Source: Butyrivibrio sp. (GTDB lineage Bacteria; Bacillota; Clostridia; Lachnospirales; Lachnospiraceae). From it: DNA of 64,000 nt. Position 1 is the stretch's first letter. Each line of letters opens with the position of its first letter. The translations under genes were made by a program, and so were the position numbers. The DNA lies in NCBI GenBank assembly GCA_015056575.1, contig SVGA01000001.1:1-64000 (forward strand), read 5' to 3'. The notes beneath the pieces are model-generated. The model worked only from the letters and a program-made list of their open reading frames with translations, did not search any database and was not told the DNA's origin. This document shows positions 7,006 to 17,069 of this stretch, one piece after another.

Positions 7006-8631
7006 ATGTTCAGTTACAAGCTGCCCGCTCCGGGATTTAAACTGAATAAGAAGATGGTACGGCTGTGCCTTATGGCGTTGTATGTGCTGAGCGTGGTTCC
7101 AATGCTGGTTATAGGATTCTATGACTGGCCTTCGGTGGACGACTTTTCAATGCCACTTCAGGTGCATCAGACATTTGTTGCTACAGGGAGTGTGTTTGCG
7201 ACTCTGGGAAGCGTATTTACGAAGACTGCGTATATTTACAACAACTGGGTTGGGTATTTCTTCTCGGATTTTATGACCTGTCTATGTCCAAGTATTTGGG
7301 GAGAGAAGTGGTATTTCCTGACAGTGTTTGTGGTGCTGATAGCGCTGACTTTGAGCGTGGTGTATTTCTTTGATTCACTGTTTGTAAGAGTGTTCGGACT
7401 TGATAGAGATTGGGTTAGATCTGCGGCATTTCTGACTTTGCTCATTATGGTTCAGTCCATGGAGAATGGGGCTTCAAGAGCGGAGGCCTTCTATTGGTGG
7501 AGCGGAGCCATTAATTATACGTTTATGTTTGGGCTGTGCCTTCTGTGGGTTGGCATGGCGTTAAGATATGTGTTTGAAAAGCAGGGGGCTGGACGGCTGG
7601 TTTGCCTGTGTCTGCTTGGATTTCTCCTTGGTGGATCCAACTATATGACAGCGCTGGTGGCGGCAGTATGCTCGGTGCTGGGACTGATCATTGTGCTGAT
7701 GGTGAAACTTGGAAAGTTCAGGCTATGGAGCTGCGTTGGCGAGAGTAGGAAGGCTTCTGATGGGAATGGGAAATTCTCTGACGGAGATTGCGTTCGTCTG
7801 TTGTGGCTTCCCTTTGTGCTGAATCTCCTTGGGCTTGTGGTATCAGCGGCAGCTCCGGGAAACAGGATCCGCGGTACGGGGATTGGTAATATAGGCCCTG
7901 TTAAGGCGGTCCTAAGGTCCTACTTTAGTGTTTTTGATGTTTGCGTTGACGGAATGCTCAGGTGGGAAGTGCTGCTGGCATTTGTCATAATGGCTGTGCT
8001 GTTTTGGAACATGGCTCCTGCCTTAAAGCATGATCTGGAGCATCCATTCATGTTTGCACTTTTTTCTGTTAGTATGATGGCGGTGTGTATTGTTCCGCCG
8101 CTGTTTGCTGTTGGGAATATTGATGCCCCCAGGATAAGGTCAACCATGTGGCTGCAGTTTGTGCTGATGATGGCGGTGACAGTATTTTACTATGTTACCT
8201 GGGCCAGGCAGAGGATAGTGGCTGAGAGTGGAAACGGCATTGCGAGCAGTGAGGCTGCCGGTGAGAACCTGGGAAAGGGTAAGACTGCGCCAAATGAGCC
8301 CTTGACTCCGTCCCTAGGGACCATTCTGGTGGCGGTGATGCTGATAGCTTTTGGGTCGCTGCTGTGCGTGTATGTTAATCCGGCATATTACAGCGGGACT
8401 TCTGCTGTATATGACTTGGTGACAGGTAATGCTGCGGGATATCGCGCTGAGAATGAGGACAGACTGGTCATCCTGAATGATGATACAATAAAAGAGGCGA
8501 TATTGCCGCCACATGAGTACAAGCCGGAGCTCCTTTTCCAGGGTGATGTGTACGAAGATGAGACGATGTGGGAGAATACAGCTGTAGCGACGTACTATGG
8601 TAAGGATACGGTGGCGCTGGAGAAAAGGTAA
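7006..8631 (+). CDS. Polytopic membrane protein, DUF6056-like (possible GT-C glycosyltransferase)
   Basis: The 541-aa protein has many hydrophobic segments and an early YDWPSVDDFS motif in the first external loop, where GT-C-type transferases and DUF6056 proteins carry acidic residues. EAFYWWSGAINYTF also resembles DUF6056 members. Two hydrophilic Gly/Ser/Lys-rich inserts interrupt loops (near 7735-7795 and 8215-8320). The ATG is one base after the upstream stop, implying translational coupling to the ATPase. Likely a lipid-linked sugar transferase or envelope protein, but no substrate can be named. Confidence 0.6.
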   Translation: MFSYKLPAPGFKLNKKMVRLCLMALYVLSVVPMLVIGFYDWPSVDDFSMPLQVHQTFVATGSVFATLGSVFTKTAYIYNNWVGYFFSDFMTCLCPSIWGEKWYFLTVFVVLIALTLSVVYFFDSLFVRVFGLDRDWVRSAAFLTLLIMVQSMENGASRAEAFYWWSGAINYTFMFGLCLLWVGMALRYVFEKQGAGRLVCLCLLGFLLGGSNYMTALVAAVCSVLGLIIVLMVKLGKFRLWSCVGESRKASDGNGKFSDGDCVRLLWLPFVLNLLGLVVSAAAPGNRIRGTGIGNIGPVKAVLRSYFSVFDVCVDGMLRWEVLLAFVIMAVLFWNMAPALKHDLEHPFMFALFSVSMMAVCIVPPLFAVGNIDAPRIRSTMWLQFVLMMAVTVFYYVTWARQRIVAESGNGIASSEAAGENLGKGKTAPNEPLTPSLGTILVAVMLIAFGSLLCVYVNPAYYSGTSAVYDLVTGNAAGYRAENEDRLVILNDDTIKEAILPPHEYKPELLFQGDVYEDETMWENTAVATYYGKDTVALEKR

Positions 8632-8654
8632 ACGCTATAGAATTAGAGGCGCGT

Positions 8655-9425
8655 ATGTCACAGATAACATATGAAGCAGTAATAGAAGCTTGGAAACAAA
8701 AAAATATCAGTACTGTAGCAGATCTTGATGTGGTGCTGTCGGATTATAGGATTTTCTTTGCTTATAATTCAAACACTATTGAAGGTGCCGGGGTATCGCT
8801 TCATCAGACCAGAGAAATATTTGATAATGGCAAGGTTGTTGGATATACCGGTGATCTCAGAGCGTTGTTTGAAACTCAGAATCAGAAAGAGTGCTATGAT
8901 TTTCTGAAGAGCAAGATAGCTGACAAAGAATCTCTGACACCTGAGTTGATAAGGATTATACATGAAAAGCTTTGCCACGGATGTTACGATGAGAGCAGAT
9001 GGGCCAAAGGCGAGCGTCCGGGAGAATATAAGAAGAATTACTATGGAGTCGGGCTGTCCGTTGGAGTTCCACCGGAGGATGTGCCCGATGAGGTGGATTA
9101 TATCTGTAGAGAACTGGCGGAAGCTAAGCTTAATACCGCTGAGGCGGTTCTAAAGGCTGCTATCTGGTTTCACTGCAGCTTTGAGAGAATTCATCCCTTT
9201 GCGGATGGCAATGGCAGGATGGGAAGGACGATTTTGAATTATATTCTTACGATAAATGACCTTCCGCCGGTTATTATCTTTGATGAGGACAAAGAAGCCT
9301 ATTTCATGGCTTTGGAGATATTTGACCACAGTGACAGGATTGATGGATTCGTGTCTTTTATCAAGGAGCAGTATATCAAGACCTGGGTCAGGCGTGGACC
9401 AAAGGGAGACTTTGTGGCAATATAA
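8655..9425 (+). CDS. Fic family protein with N-terminal inhibitory motif
   Basis: The Fic core motif HPFADGNGRMGR is complete, including the catalytic His and the GNGR anion hole, so AMP transfer (or a related nucleotidyl transfer) to a protein hydroxyl is expected. The segment SNTIEG near residue 35 matches the (S/T)xxxE(G/N) inhibitory helix, here in N-terminal position as in class II Fic proteins, suggesting intramolecular autoinhibition. It has 256 residues and starts at an ATG after AGAGGCG. There is no partner antitoxin gene next to it. The target is unknown. Confidence 0.87.
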   Translation: MSQITYEAVIEAWKQKNISTVADLDVVLSDYRIFFAYNSNTIEGAGVSLHQTREIFDNGKVVGYTGDLRALFETQNQKECYDFLKSKIADKESLTPELIRIIHEKLCHGCYDESRWAKGERPGEYKKNYYGVGLSVGVPPEDVPDEVDYICRELAEAKLNTAEAVLKAAIWFHCSFERIHPFADGNGRMGRTILNYILTINDLPPVIIFDEDKEAYFMALEIFDHSDRIDGFVSFIKEQYIKTWVRRGPKGDFVAI

Positions 9426-9472
9426 GCGATTGGAAAGTCTTTAATAAAGAAAGATCATTAAAGGAGCATATC

Positions 9473-10789
9473 GTGAACATAGTTTTATTATCCGGCGGCA
9501 GTGGCAAGCGCCTGTGGCCGCTTTCAAATGATGTAAGATCCAAGCAGTTTATTAAGATATTTCATAATGATGATGGCGAACTGGAATCAATGGTACAGAG
9601 GGTGTACGGGCAAATCCGCAGAATGGACCCTACAGCCAGTATTACCATAGCTACCAGTAAGAGCCAGGTATCTTCCATCAGGAATCAACTTGGTGATGCG
9701 GTTAATGTATGTGTGGAACCTACAAGGCGAGACACATTTCCGGCTATTGCGCTGGCAGCAAGCTTTCTAAAGGATGAGCTTGGAGTAGCAGATGACGAGG
9801 CTGTTATCGTATGTCCTGTGGATCCGTATGTGGATGACTCATATTTTAAGTGCTTTGAAGAACTGGAGAAGATGGTGAAGGAGGGCACATACAACCTCAA
9901 CCTTATGGGTGTTGAACCGTCCTACCCCAGTGAGAAGTATGGCTATATTCAGCCTGATACCAAGGACCATATCAGCGCTGTGTCTGCATTCAGGGAGAAA
10001 CCTGATGTGGAGACTGCGCAGAAGTACATAGATGAAGGTGCTCTGTGGAACTGCGGAGTATTTGCCTTTAAGCTCAGTTATATCCTGGATAGAGCTCATG
10101 AACTCATAAAGTTTGAGGGCTTCACTGACCTTCGCGATCACTACGGAGACTGCAAGAAGATCAGCTTTGACTATGCGGTTGGTGAGCATGAGAAGTCCAT
10201 TGGCGTTGTGAGGTTTTCAGGAGACTGGAAGGACATCGGTTCCTGGAATACCTTTGCTGAGGAGATGCATGAACCCTTTATCGGCAAGGGGGAGATGGAT
10301 GACAGCTGCGTTAACAGTAACGTTGTTAATGAGCTTGATATCCCCATCATTGCCATGGGACTCAAGGACATGGTGGTTGCTGCCAGCAATGATGGTATTC
10401 TTGTTGCTGACAAGGAACAGTCCAGCTATATCAAGCCTTATGTTGAGAAGATAACAGACAATATTCGCTTCGCCGAGAAGTCCTGGGGAAGCTTTACTGT
10501 AGTAGATGTTCAGAGCAATGCGCTGGTTATACGAGTAGTTCTTTTGCCCGGAAACAGGCTTAAGTATCACAGCCATCAGCACAGGGATGAGGTTTGGACC
10601 ATTATGGAGGGCACCGGCACTGTGATCCTTGACGGTGAGAAGAGACAGGTGTCTGTGGGGGATGTTATCTCCATGAAGGCAGGACAGAAGCACACTATTA
10701 TAGCCGATACAAAGCTTGTGGTGAATGAAGTTCAGCTGGGAGAGGATATCAGCGAGCAGGACAAGATCAAATACGACTTTCCGGAGTGA
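9473..10789 (+). CDS. manC: Mannose-1-phosphate guanylyltransferase with cupin domain
   Basis: The nucleotidyltransferase signature LSGGSGKRLWPLS is at residues 5-17. VDPYVDD, FREKPD and WNCGVFAF follow as in ManC-type enzymes. The C-terminal third (about 340-438) is a cupin with HSHQHRDEVWTIMEGTG, as in type II mannose-6-phosphate isomerase domains, so the protein may be bifunctional. It supplies GDP-mannose for the neighbouring glycosyltransferases. The start is GTG after AAAGGAGC. The gene opens a tightly packed run that continues 3 bases after its stop. Confidence 0.88.
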   Translation: MNIVLLSGGSGKRLWPLSNDVRSKQFIKIFHNDDGELESMVQRVYGQIRRMDPTASITIATSKSQVSSIRNQLGDAVNVCVEPTRRDTFPAIALAASFLKDELGVADDEAVIVCPVDPYVDDSYFKCFEELEKMVKEGTYNLNLMGVEPSYPSEKYGYIQPDTKDHISAVSAFREKPDVETAQKYIDEGALWNCGVFAFKLSYILDRAHELIKFEGFTDLRDHYGDCKKISFDYAVGEHEKSIGVVRFSGDWKDIGSWNTFAEEMHEPFIGKGEMDDSCVNSNVVNELDIPIIAMGLKDMVVAASNDGILVADKEQSSYIKPYVEKITDNIRFAEKSWGSFTVVDVQSNALVIRVVLLPGNRLKYHSHQHRDEVWTIMEGTGTVILDGEKRQVSVGDVISMKAGQKHTIIADTKLVVNEVQLGEDISEQDKIKYDFPE

Positions 10790-10792
10790 TGG

Positions 10793-12352
10793 ATGAAAAG
10801 AGCGTGGGAAATCCTTAACATAATAATAGCGGTTATTCTGAGTGTTGCTGCAGCTGCAGTTCTGGTGATAAGCAGTCTTTCAACTGTTTACTATGAGATG
10901 CACTGTGATAATGATCAGCCCCTTTACGGCAGGGAGAATTATCTTTTGCTTCTGATATCTGTTGTAGCGGTGCTGGTCGTATTTTATCTTTTCTACAGAT
11001 TGAAGCTTTTTAATAAGAGCAGCATTTTTGTGGCAGCAGGAATTATCTTTGTTACGGCATACAGTCTGATGCTGATCCTTACAATACATCCTCAGGCGGT
11101 GAATGATTCCAAGACACTTGATAATATAATTAACGCCTTCATGGAAGGCGACTATTCATCGCTGACGCAAAGGGGAGCATACCTTTTTACGTGCCCCTGG
11201 CAGCGAGGATATGTGGCTTTCGGGCAAGGGATGTATAAGCTGTTTGGTCCATCGAACTACTTTGCCTGGGATATAGTGCAACTCATCTCAGTGATCATTA
11301 CCATGTTCCTGATCTTTATGATTACCAGAGAGATATTTGAGAATGAGGTTGTTGCAGGTATTGCAGCACTGCTCTCGTTTGGGGCGTTGTTCTTTTATAA
11401 TTACGTTACCTATATCTACGGTGATATCATCAGTATGGCTCCTCAGACGTTGGCTCTTTATTCGATGATAAGATTTGTAAAGACAGAGAAGATCCGCTAT
11501 GGTATATTGTCGGCAGTCAGTATAGCTACAGCTATAGTTGTAAAGACTAATTGTGAGATCACTCTTATTGCACTGATGATGATACTTGTAGGCAGTACCT
11601 GGGATTACACTTATAAGAACAAGGATATTGAATCAAAAGCGATACCCAGGCGCCTTGCGAAGAGAATTGCTTTGGCTGCTTTTTCTGTAGCCCTTTCTTT
11701 TTGGGCTCTGGCTGCAGTTGATACTTATTTTTGCAATCTTACAGGACTTGATAAAATCCCTGACGGCGATCCTTCTGTGGCATACATTGCCATGGGACTT
11801 CAGGAGAGTGAGCTTGAGGATGGTTGGTTTAACGGCTATGTTTACAGGATTTTTGAAGAGAATGACTATGATTCATCCCGTACTGCAGAAGTTGCAAAAT
11901 CCAACATCGCCGACAGGCTTTCTTATTTTGTATCGAATCCCAAGGCCGGCATAAAGTTCTTTTCACGTAAATTTGCTACCCAGTGGGCAGATCCTGTGTG
12001 CGTATCAACTCACAACCTGGATCTTGTGAGCAGGCATGTGGAGGACCAGTCCAAGCTTTGCGATTTTCTGGTGTTTGGGAAGGGAAGCCGGATCCTTGCC
12101 TGGATCATGAACGTGTTTATGAGCGTTTGTTATCTCGGGGTTCTGGTATTTCTTATAAATGCCATTCGGATGAAGAAGCTTACCACGCCAAGGATGCTGC
12201 TTCTGATACTTATATTCGGTGGTATGCTGTTCCATGAGTTCTGGGAAGGGTCATCCCGCTATGCCATGAGATATTATATTTACTGGCTGCCCTATGCGGC
12301 TGCCGGTATGGAGGTTATTTTTGGATATATTCACAAACACGGTAAAAGCTAA
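10793..12352 (+). CDS. GT-C-like multi-spanning membrane protein (GT39/PMT-like)
   Basis: The 519-aa protein has about a dozen hydrophobic segments. Its periplasmic-type loop after the third or fourth helix (NAFMEGDYSSLTQRGAYLFTCPWQRGY) and the FYNYVTYIYGD segment resemble lipid-linked sugar transferases of the GT39/PMT superfamily. The gene starts 3 bases after manC. It probably moves a sugar from a polyprenyl carrier onto a glycan or protein outside the membrane. The acceptor is unknown. Confidence 0.65.
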   Translation: MKRAWEILNIIIAVILSVAAAAVLVISSLSTVYYEMHCDNDQPLYGRENYLLLLISVVAVLVVFYLFYRLKLFNKSSIFVAAGIIFVTAYSLMLILTIHPQAVNDSKTLDNIINAFMEGDYSSLTQRGAYLFTCPWQRGYVAFGQGMYKLFGPSNYFAWDIVQLISVIITMFLIFMITREIFENEVVAGIAALLSFGALFFYNYVTYIYGDIISMAPQTLALYSMIRFVKTEKIRYGILSAVSIATAIVVKTNCEITLIALMMILVGSTWDYTYKNKDIESKAIPRRLAKRIALAAFSVALSFWALAAVDTYFCNLTGLDKIPDGDPSVAYIAMGLQESELEDGWFNGYVYRIFEENDYDSSRTAEVAKSNIADRLSYFVSNPKAGIKFFSRKFATQWADPVCVSTHNLDLVSRHVEDQSKLCDFLVFGKGSRILAWIMNVFMSVCYLGVLVFLINAIRMKKLTTPRMLLLILIFGGMLFHEFWEGSSRYAMRYYIYWLPYAAAGMEVIFGYIHKHGKS

Positions 12353-13982
12353 ATATGACCTGAGTGATGAAATCCCGGACAACAAATTGAAATCCTTTGT
12401 CTGGAGCCTTATTTGCGCTGTTGTGATCATGACTGTATGCAGCAGGTCGTCATTTTTGTACGTATTCAATCTCTGGGATGATGCTAACAGCTACTTTACA
12501 GTTGGCAAGTGCATTTTCAGAGGTATGGTGCCCTACAGGGACCTCTTTGATCAGAAGGGCATAATGCTGTACTTCATCTACGGGATTGCGTCACTGATAT
12601 CGCCCGTTACCTTTAAAGGCGTGTTCATAATGGAGATAATTGCCGCTACGGCGGCTCTTCTTGGGATACTTAGAATCTATCAGCTGTTTCTTGAGCCCAG
12701 CACCTTTCCCTATATCATCACTCCCATCACCGGGGCGGTGATATATTCCTCAAGGAATTTCTACTGGGGCGGAAGTGCGGAGGAATTTCTTTTCCCCTTT
12801 GTTGTGTGGGGGCTGTATCTGTCGGCAAGGTATTTTAGGAAGATCTATCCAAAGCCCATGGATTACAAGACAGTCCTGATCGGGGGAATCCTGGCAGGCT
12901 GTGTTCTCAATATCAAGTTTAACTCTCTGGGACTGTTCTTTGCCTGGATGATGATGGTGTTCATCGCTGATATCGTGGGTTCAAGGTCTGTGGCAAGAGC
13001 TTTTATCAGTTGTCTGGTGTTCCTTGGAGGAATGCTGCTGGCAACATTGCCCTGGCTATTGTATTTCGCGGTTAACGGAGCGGTTGGCGACTGGCTTTAC
13101 GTTTATATTTACAAGAATGTGTTTGAGTATTCGGCCAAGCTGACTTTTGCTGAGAGAGTGGCCAAGATATACGATATCCTGAAGAACCACTTTTTGAACA
13201 ATATTCTCCTGTATGTGCTGATGGTGTTTGGAGCGCTGTATTTGCTGGCGTCGACAATTTCGACCTGTGTTTACGAGGATCCCCACACCAGGTACAAAAG
13301 AAGCAGATTCTTTGTGGAACTTCAGGTGATGGAGCTTGTAAATATCGGCAGCCAGCTCTTTTTCCTGCTCCTTTTGATCTTCATCGGCGGAGTGAGCCTT
13401 CCCTACTACTCATTCCCTACAAATGTGTTTGTACTGTTTGGATTTATTCCGTTTTGTTATATAATAGAAAAGTTCCTGAAGGGAAAGATTGAGAAGCATA
13501 CCCACGGGCGGGCTTATGGTGGCTCTATCCTGGAAACGTCAGTTGCCTTTGGTACGAGCGTGGTGGCGCTGGTTGTTGGCGTAATTATCACGGTGCTTAC
13601 TTCAATCAATCCCAAGGTCATGGGCCTTAGAGCTGAGGATCTGTGGCTGTATCATTTTAAGGATTATATCGAGAATACAGGGATCGAGAATCCCGGGATT
13701 ATAAACGAATTCGGATTTGATGTGGGCCTGTACACGGTTCTTAATGCTAAGCCCATATGTTACTATTTCCAGACGCAGACCCTGAACATGCAGGAAGTTC
13801 TGGATTACCAGAAGACCTACCTTCACAGTGGCGAAGCTGATTTTGTTGTTAGTGTTAATAATCCGGCGGAGGGTATCGGCGACAGGTATGATCTTGTGAT
13901 GCAGGAACGCTGCGTATTCTATGAGTACGACGAGACCTTTTACCTCTATCAGAGGAATGACAATCCTCCGGATGAGGGATGA
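12321..13982 (+). CDS. GT-C-like membrane glycosyltransferase
   Basis: I place the start at TTG 12321 because TGGAGG lies six bases before it; the upstream ATG at 12294 has no ribosome binding site. The gene then overlaps the previous one by 32 bases. The FNLWDDANSYFTVGKCIFRG and PYRDLFDQKGIMLYF segments after the first helix are a recognisable GT39-like signature common in Lachnospiraceae, with the DD pair as likely catalytic base. Many further hydrophobic segments follow, then a soluble C-terminal domain (about 440-553). Likely a polyprenyl-phosphate-sugar-dependent transferase. Confidence 0.68.
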   Translation: MDIFTNTVKAKYDLSDEIPDNKLKSFVWSLICAVVIMTVCSRSSFLYVFNLWDDANSYFTVGKCIFRGMVPYRDLFDQKGIMLYFIYGIASLISPVTFKGVFIMEIIAATAALLGILRIYQLFLEPSTFPYIITPITGAVIYSSRNFYWGGSAEEFLFPFVVWGLYLSARYFRKIYPKPMDYKTVLIGGILAGCVLNIKFNSLGLFFAWMMMVFIADIVGSRSVARAFISCLVFLGGMLLATLPWLLYFAVNGAVGDWLYVYIYKNVFEYSAKLTFAERVAKIYDILKNHFLNNILLYVLMVFGALYLLASTISTCVYEDPHTRYKRSRFFVELQVMELVNIGSQLFFLLLLIFIGGVSLPYYSFPTNVFVLFGFIPFCYIIEKFLKGKIEKHTHGRAYGGSILETSVAFGTSVVALVVGVIITVLTSINPKVMGLRAEDLWLYHFKDYIENTGIENPGIINEFGFDVGLYTVLNAKPICYYFQTQTLNMQEVLDYQKTYLHSGEADFVVSVNNPAEGIGDRYDLVMQERCVFYEYDETFYLYQRNDNPPDEG

Positions 13983-14012
13983 TGTAAAAGAGAATGTGAG
14001 GAGATTTGAGAA

Positions 14013-15032
14013 ATGCCTATTAGAGTTAACAGTTTTATGGGAAAGTTCGGATGGTTTGCCAGGAAGCATTTTCCTATGCTTGCCAGCAACGCTTATCTTA
14101 AGCTTCAGTTCGCAACAAGGAGTAAATCACAGAAAGCCTACTGCGATTACTTCCTGAATGCCAAGGAAGTTCCCATGCCCAACGTCGTAAATATCGAGAC
14201 CATCAACAGGTGTAATTCCACCTGCGCTTTCTGCACTGCCAATGTGCATGCGGAGAAGAGGCCTCTTTGTAAGATAGATGATGAGGTTTACAAGAATATC
14301 ATCGACCAGCTGGCTGATTGGGGATACAAGGGACACCTTACCCTTTACGGAAACAATGAGCCCCTTCTTGATACCAAGATCGTGGAGAGACACAAATATG
14401 CCAGAGAGAAGCTTCCTGACAGCTTTATCTTCATGTCTACAAACGGCCTCATCCTGACTATTGATAAGGTAAAAGAGGTAGCTCCTTATATCGACCAGCT
14501 TATCATCAACAACTACTCCATGGAGATGAAACTCCACAAGAATATTCAGGAGCTTTACGATTATGTGAAGGCTCATCCCGATGAGTTCAAGGATCTGGAT
14601 ATCCAGATTCAGATGAGATATCTTCAGGAGGTCCTTACGAACCGCGCAGGCAGTGCTCCCAACAAGAAGGAAACTGAGAAGGTTATCAAAGAGACCTGCC
14701 TTCTTCCTTTCACAGATATGTGGATCATGCCCAACGGTAAGATGGGACTTTGCTGTTGCGATAACTTTGAGGTGACAGACTTTGGTGATCTTACCAAGAT
14801 GAGTCTCAAGGAAGCTTGGGGATCTGAGAAGTTCCAGGAGGTAAGAAGAAAGATTGCAGAGGGAAGGCAGAATTATCCTTTCTGTAAGCACTGCGACTTC
14901 ATCGATGCCGGATTCAGAATGCAGATCGTTAATGCAATCCTTCGAGGTGACCAGGATGCAGCCAATAAGCTTGGAGGTCACGAGCGTATGAAGATCGGAA
15001 ACAAGAATAACGATGATGATGGAATCAAATAA
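14013..15032 (+). CDS. Radical SAM/SPASM domain enzyme
   Basis: CNSTCAFC gives the CxxxCxxC iron-sulfur/SAM motif at C67, C71 and C74. The C-terminal part has CLLPFTDMWIMPNGKMGLCC and PFCKHCDF, the cysteine pattern of a SPASM auxiliary-cluster domain. The protein has 339 residues. No precursor-peptide gene is nearby, and neighbours are glycan genes, so modification of a sugar or lipid carrier is at least as likely as peptide maturation. ATG follows GTGAGGAGAT. Confidence 0.85.
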   Translation: MPIRVNSFMGKFGWFARKHFPMLASNAYLKLQFATRSKSQKAYCDYFLNAKEVPMPNVVNIETINRCNSTCAFCTANVHAEKRPLCKIDDEVYKNIIDQLADWGYKGHLTLYGNNEPLLDTKIVERHKYAREKLPDSFIFMSTNGLILTIDKVKEVAPYIDQLIINNYSMEMKLHKNIQELYDYVKAHPDEFKDLDIQIQMRYLQEVLTNRAGSAPNKKETEKVIKETCLLPFTDMWIMPNGKMGLCCCDNFEVTDFGDLTKMSLKEAWGSEKFQEVRRKIAEGRQNYPFCKHCDFIDAGFRMQIVNAILRGDQDAANKLGGHERMKIGNKNNDDDGIK

Positions 15033-15062
15033 GATTATTATCGGATGACCTGAGGAGATCCC

Positions 15063-16016
15063 ATGGACAAGATAGCGGTACTTATTCCCTGTTATAACGA
15101 GGAAAAGACAATTGAAAAGGTGGTAAAGGATGCCAGGGCAGCGCTTCCTGAGGCTACCATATATGTGTACAACAATAATTCAACGGATGCTACGGCAGAG
15201 ATTGCTGCCAAAGCCGGGGCTGTTGTTCGCAATGAATATATGCAGGGCAAGGGCAACGTAATAAGGCGTATGTTCCGTGAGATAGATGCTCTTGTGTATG
15301 TTATGGTGGACGGAGACGATACCTATCCCATGGAGTCGGCTCCGGAAATGGTTGATCTGGTGCTTAACCATAACTCCGATATGGTGGTGGGTGACAGGCT
15401 TTCTTCCACCTACTATCAGGAGAATAAGAGACCTTTCCACAATTTCGGTAATGACCTTGTAAGGGCCAGTATTAACAGACTCTTTGACTGCAACATCAGA
15501 GATGTCATGACGGGCTTCAGGGCTTTCTCCTATGAGTTCGTTAAGACGTTTCCTGTTCTGTCCAAGGGATTTGAGATTGAGACCGAGATGACCATACATG
15601 CTGTTTATAACAATATGCAGATTGACAATGTGATCATTGATTACAGAGATCGTCCCGATGGTTCTGTTTCCAAGCTCAATACCTTTGCGGATGGCTTCAA
15701 GGTTTTAAAGACCATAGCAAGACTTTACAGAAGCTACAAGCCATTCGGATTCTTCTGTATCATAGCGCTGGTGCTTGCTGCTCTTTCTATTGGATTCTTT
15801 ATTCCTATTCTTCGGGAGTACTGGGCAACTCATCTTGTTCCCAGGATTCCGACTCTGATCGTGTGCTGTTTTGTGATGATGGCGGCGGTACAGAGTATGT
15901 TTGCGGGAGTTATCCTGTCTACTCTTGCTATTGACAAGAGAAGAGATTTTGAGATGCAGCTTAACATGCTCCAGAGACATAAGGAGACTGACTACTCTAA
16001 AGACACGGAGAAGTGA
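15063..16016 (+). CDS. Family 2 glycosyltransferase, DPM1/GtrB-like with C-terminal membrane helices
   Basis: The GT-A domain starts VLIPCYNEEKTIEKVV and has the VMVDGDDTYP metal-binding DxD-like motif and DVMTGFRAFS. Two hydrophobic helices occupy about residues 225-285. This layout is typical of enzymes that make polyprenyl-phosphate-linked sugars for GT-C transferases, two of which lie just upstream. ATG follows TGAGGAGAT. The next gene overlaps its stop by one base. Confidence 0.85.
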   Translation: MDKIAVLIPCYNEEKTIEKVVKDARAALPEATIYVYNNNSTDATAEIAAKAGAVVRNEYMQGKGNVIRRMFREIDALVYVMVDGDDTYPMESAPEMVDLVLNHNSDMVVGDRLSSTYYQENKRPFHNFGNDLVRASINRLFDCNIRDVMTGFRAFSYEFVKTFPVLSKGFEIETEMTIHAVYNNMQIDNVIIDYRDRPDGSVSKLNTFADGFKVLKTIARLYRSYKPFGFFCIIALVLAALSIGFFIPILREYWATHLVPRIPTLIVCCFVMMAAVQSMFAGVILSTLAIDKRRDFEMQLNMLQRHKETDYSKDTEK

Positions 16017-17065
16017 TGAAAACCGGGAAAAGGGTTGTATACATTGATGCGATAAGAATAATTGCATGTTTTTTTGTTATCCTTAATCATACGAGCGGAT
16101 ACATAAATTGTTTTAATGCGGCTGACAACATGCCCTTTCCTCTTTTTGTATGGCGTCTTTTTGTGGGAATGATTGTAAAAGCAGCGGTTCCGCTTTTCTT
16201 TATGATAAGTGGCAGTGTGCTGTTTGGTAAGGATAGAACATACGTGGAGATTTTTAAGCGTATAGCAAAGATGTTTTTTATCCTTCTGGTATTCAGCATT
16301 ATTGCAAATGTGTTGACTACAAAGAGCTTTTATCTTCCGGGATTTATCAGAACTTTCGCGTCTGCGAGGGTTGATGGCGCCAGAGCATACTGGTATTTGT
16401 ACTCCTATATGGGATTATTGATGATGTTTCCTTTCCTGCGATATGTGGCAGAGAAGATTACCCTTAGGGATACTATGTATCTTATAACTTTAAGACTTGC
16501 TTTCTTTGGGGTGGTTCCCGCATTATTCAGAATCTTGAATATCAGGCTACAATCTAATATATATCTGGCAGAAGAGTTTCAACCGGCTTTGGTAATGATT
16601 GACTGTGTTTTTTATTCACTTATCGGATATGGACTTGATAATCATTTGGATAAGGACAGGGTTGGTGGAAAAAAGATATTACTGCTAGCACTGATTTTGG
16701 TGGCCGCGCTTCTTGCTGAGGAGTATCTTACATATATTGCAGGCATGGACCAATTGTTTGATAAGTTTAACTTTTTGATCGCTGTTTCCCTTTTTCTGCT
16801 TATCAGGTACGCATTTGGGAAAGTGAGTTCTGAGAGTGCTTTGGGGAGGGGCGTGACATTATTGGGAGGTCTTACTTTTGGGATATATCTTTTGGATCCT
16901 TGTATAGGCGTTTATTTGAAGCCGGCGGTACATTCATTATACCCGGCGTGTCCGTCAATTCTACTTGTTTCGGTTCTTTATTGTCTTGTTTCTATGATGA
17001 TAGGCGCGATGCTTACTTTTGGGGGACAGAATGTCTTGAAAATGGTGATAAAAGGAGAGAGGTAA
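16016..17065 (+). CDS. Acyltransferase 3 family membrane protein
   Basis: Starts RVVYIDAIRIIACFFVILNHTSGY, the typical first helix of the AT3 family with the conserved R and H residues, followed by PLFFMISG. About ten hydrophobic segments in 350 residues. AT3 proteins O-acylate sugars or other envelope molecules using cytoplasmic acyl donors. I chose ATG 16016 (overlap TGATG with the GT2 stop) over the in-frame GTG 16013 because GGAGAAG is better spaced. Confidence 0.85.
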   Translation: MKTGKRVVYIDAIRIIACFFVILNHTSGYINCFNAADNMPFPLFVWRLFVGMIVKAAVPLFFMISGSVLFGKDRTYVEIFKRIAKMFFILLVFSIIANVLTTKSFYLPGFIRTFASARVDGARAYWYLYSYMGLLMMFPFLRYVAEKITLRDTMYLITLRLAFFGVVPALFRILNIRLQSNIYLAEEFQPALVMIDCVFYSLIGYGLDNHLDKDRVGGKKILLLALILVAALLAEEYLTYIAGMDQLFDKFNFLIAVSLFLLIRYAFGKVSSESALGRGVTLLGGLTFGIYLLDPCIGVYLKPAVHSLYPACPSILLVSVLYCLVSMMIGAMLTFGGQNVLKMVIKGER

Positions 17066-17069
17066 TACT

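Noticed and set aside
12294-12320. ATG at 12294 as start of the second GT-C gene
   Set aside because: No ribosome binding site before it; TTG 12321 has TGGAGG at ideal distance.
14127-14981. 284-aa minus-strand ORF opposite the radical SAM gene
   Set aside because: Shadow frame of a strongly conserved enzyme on the plus strand; no motif and no start signal.
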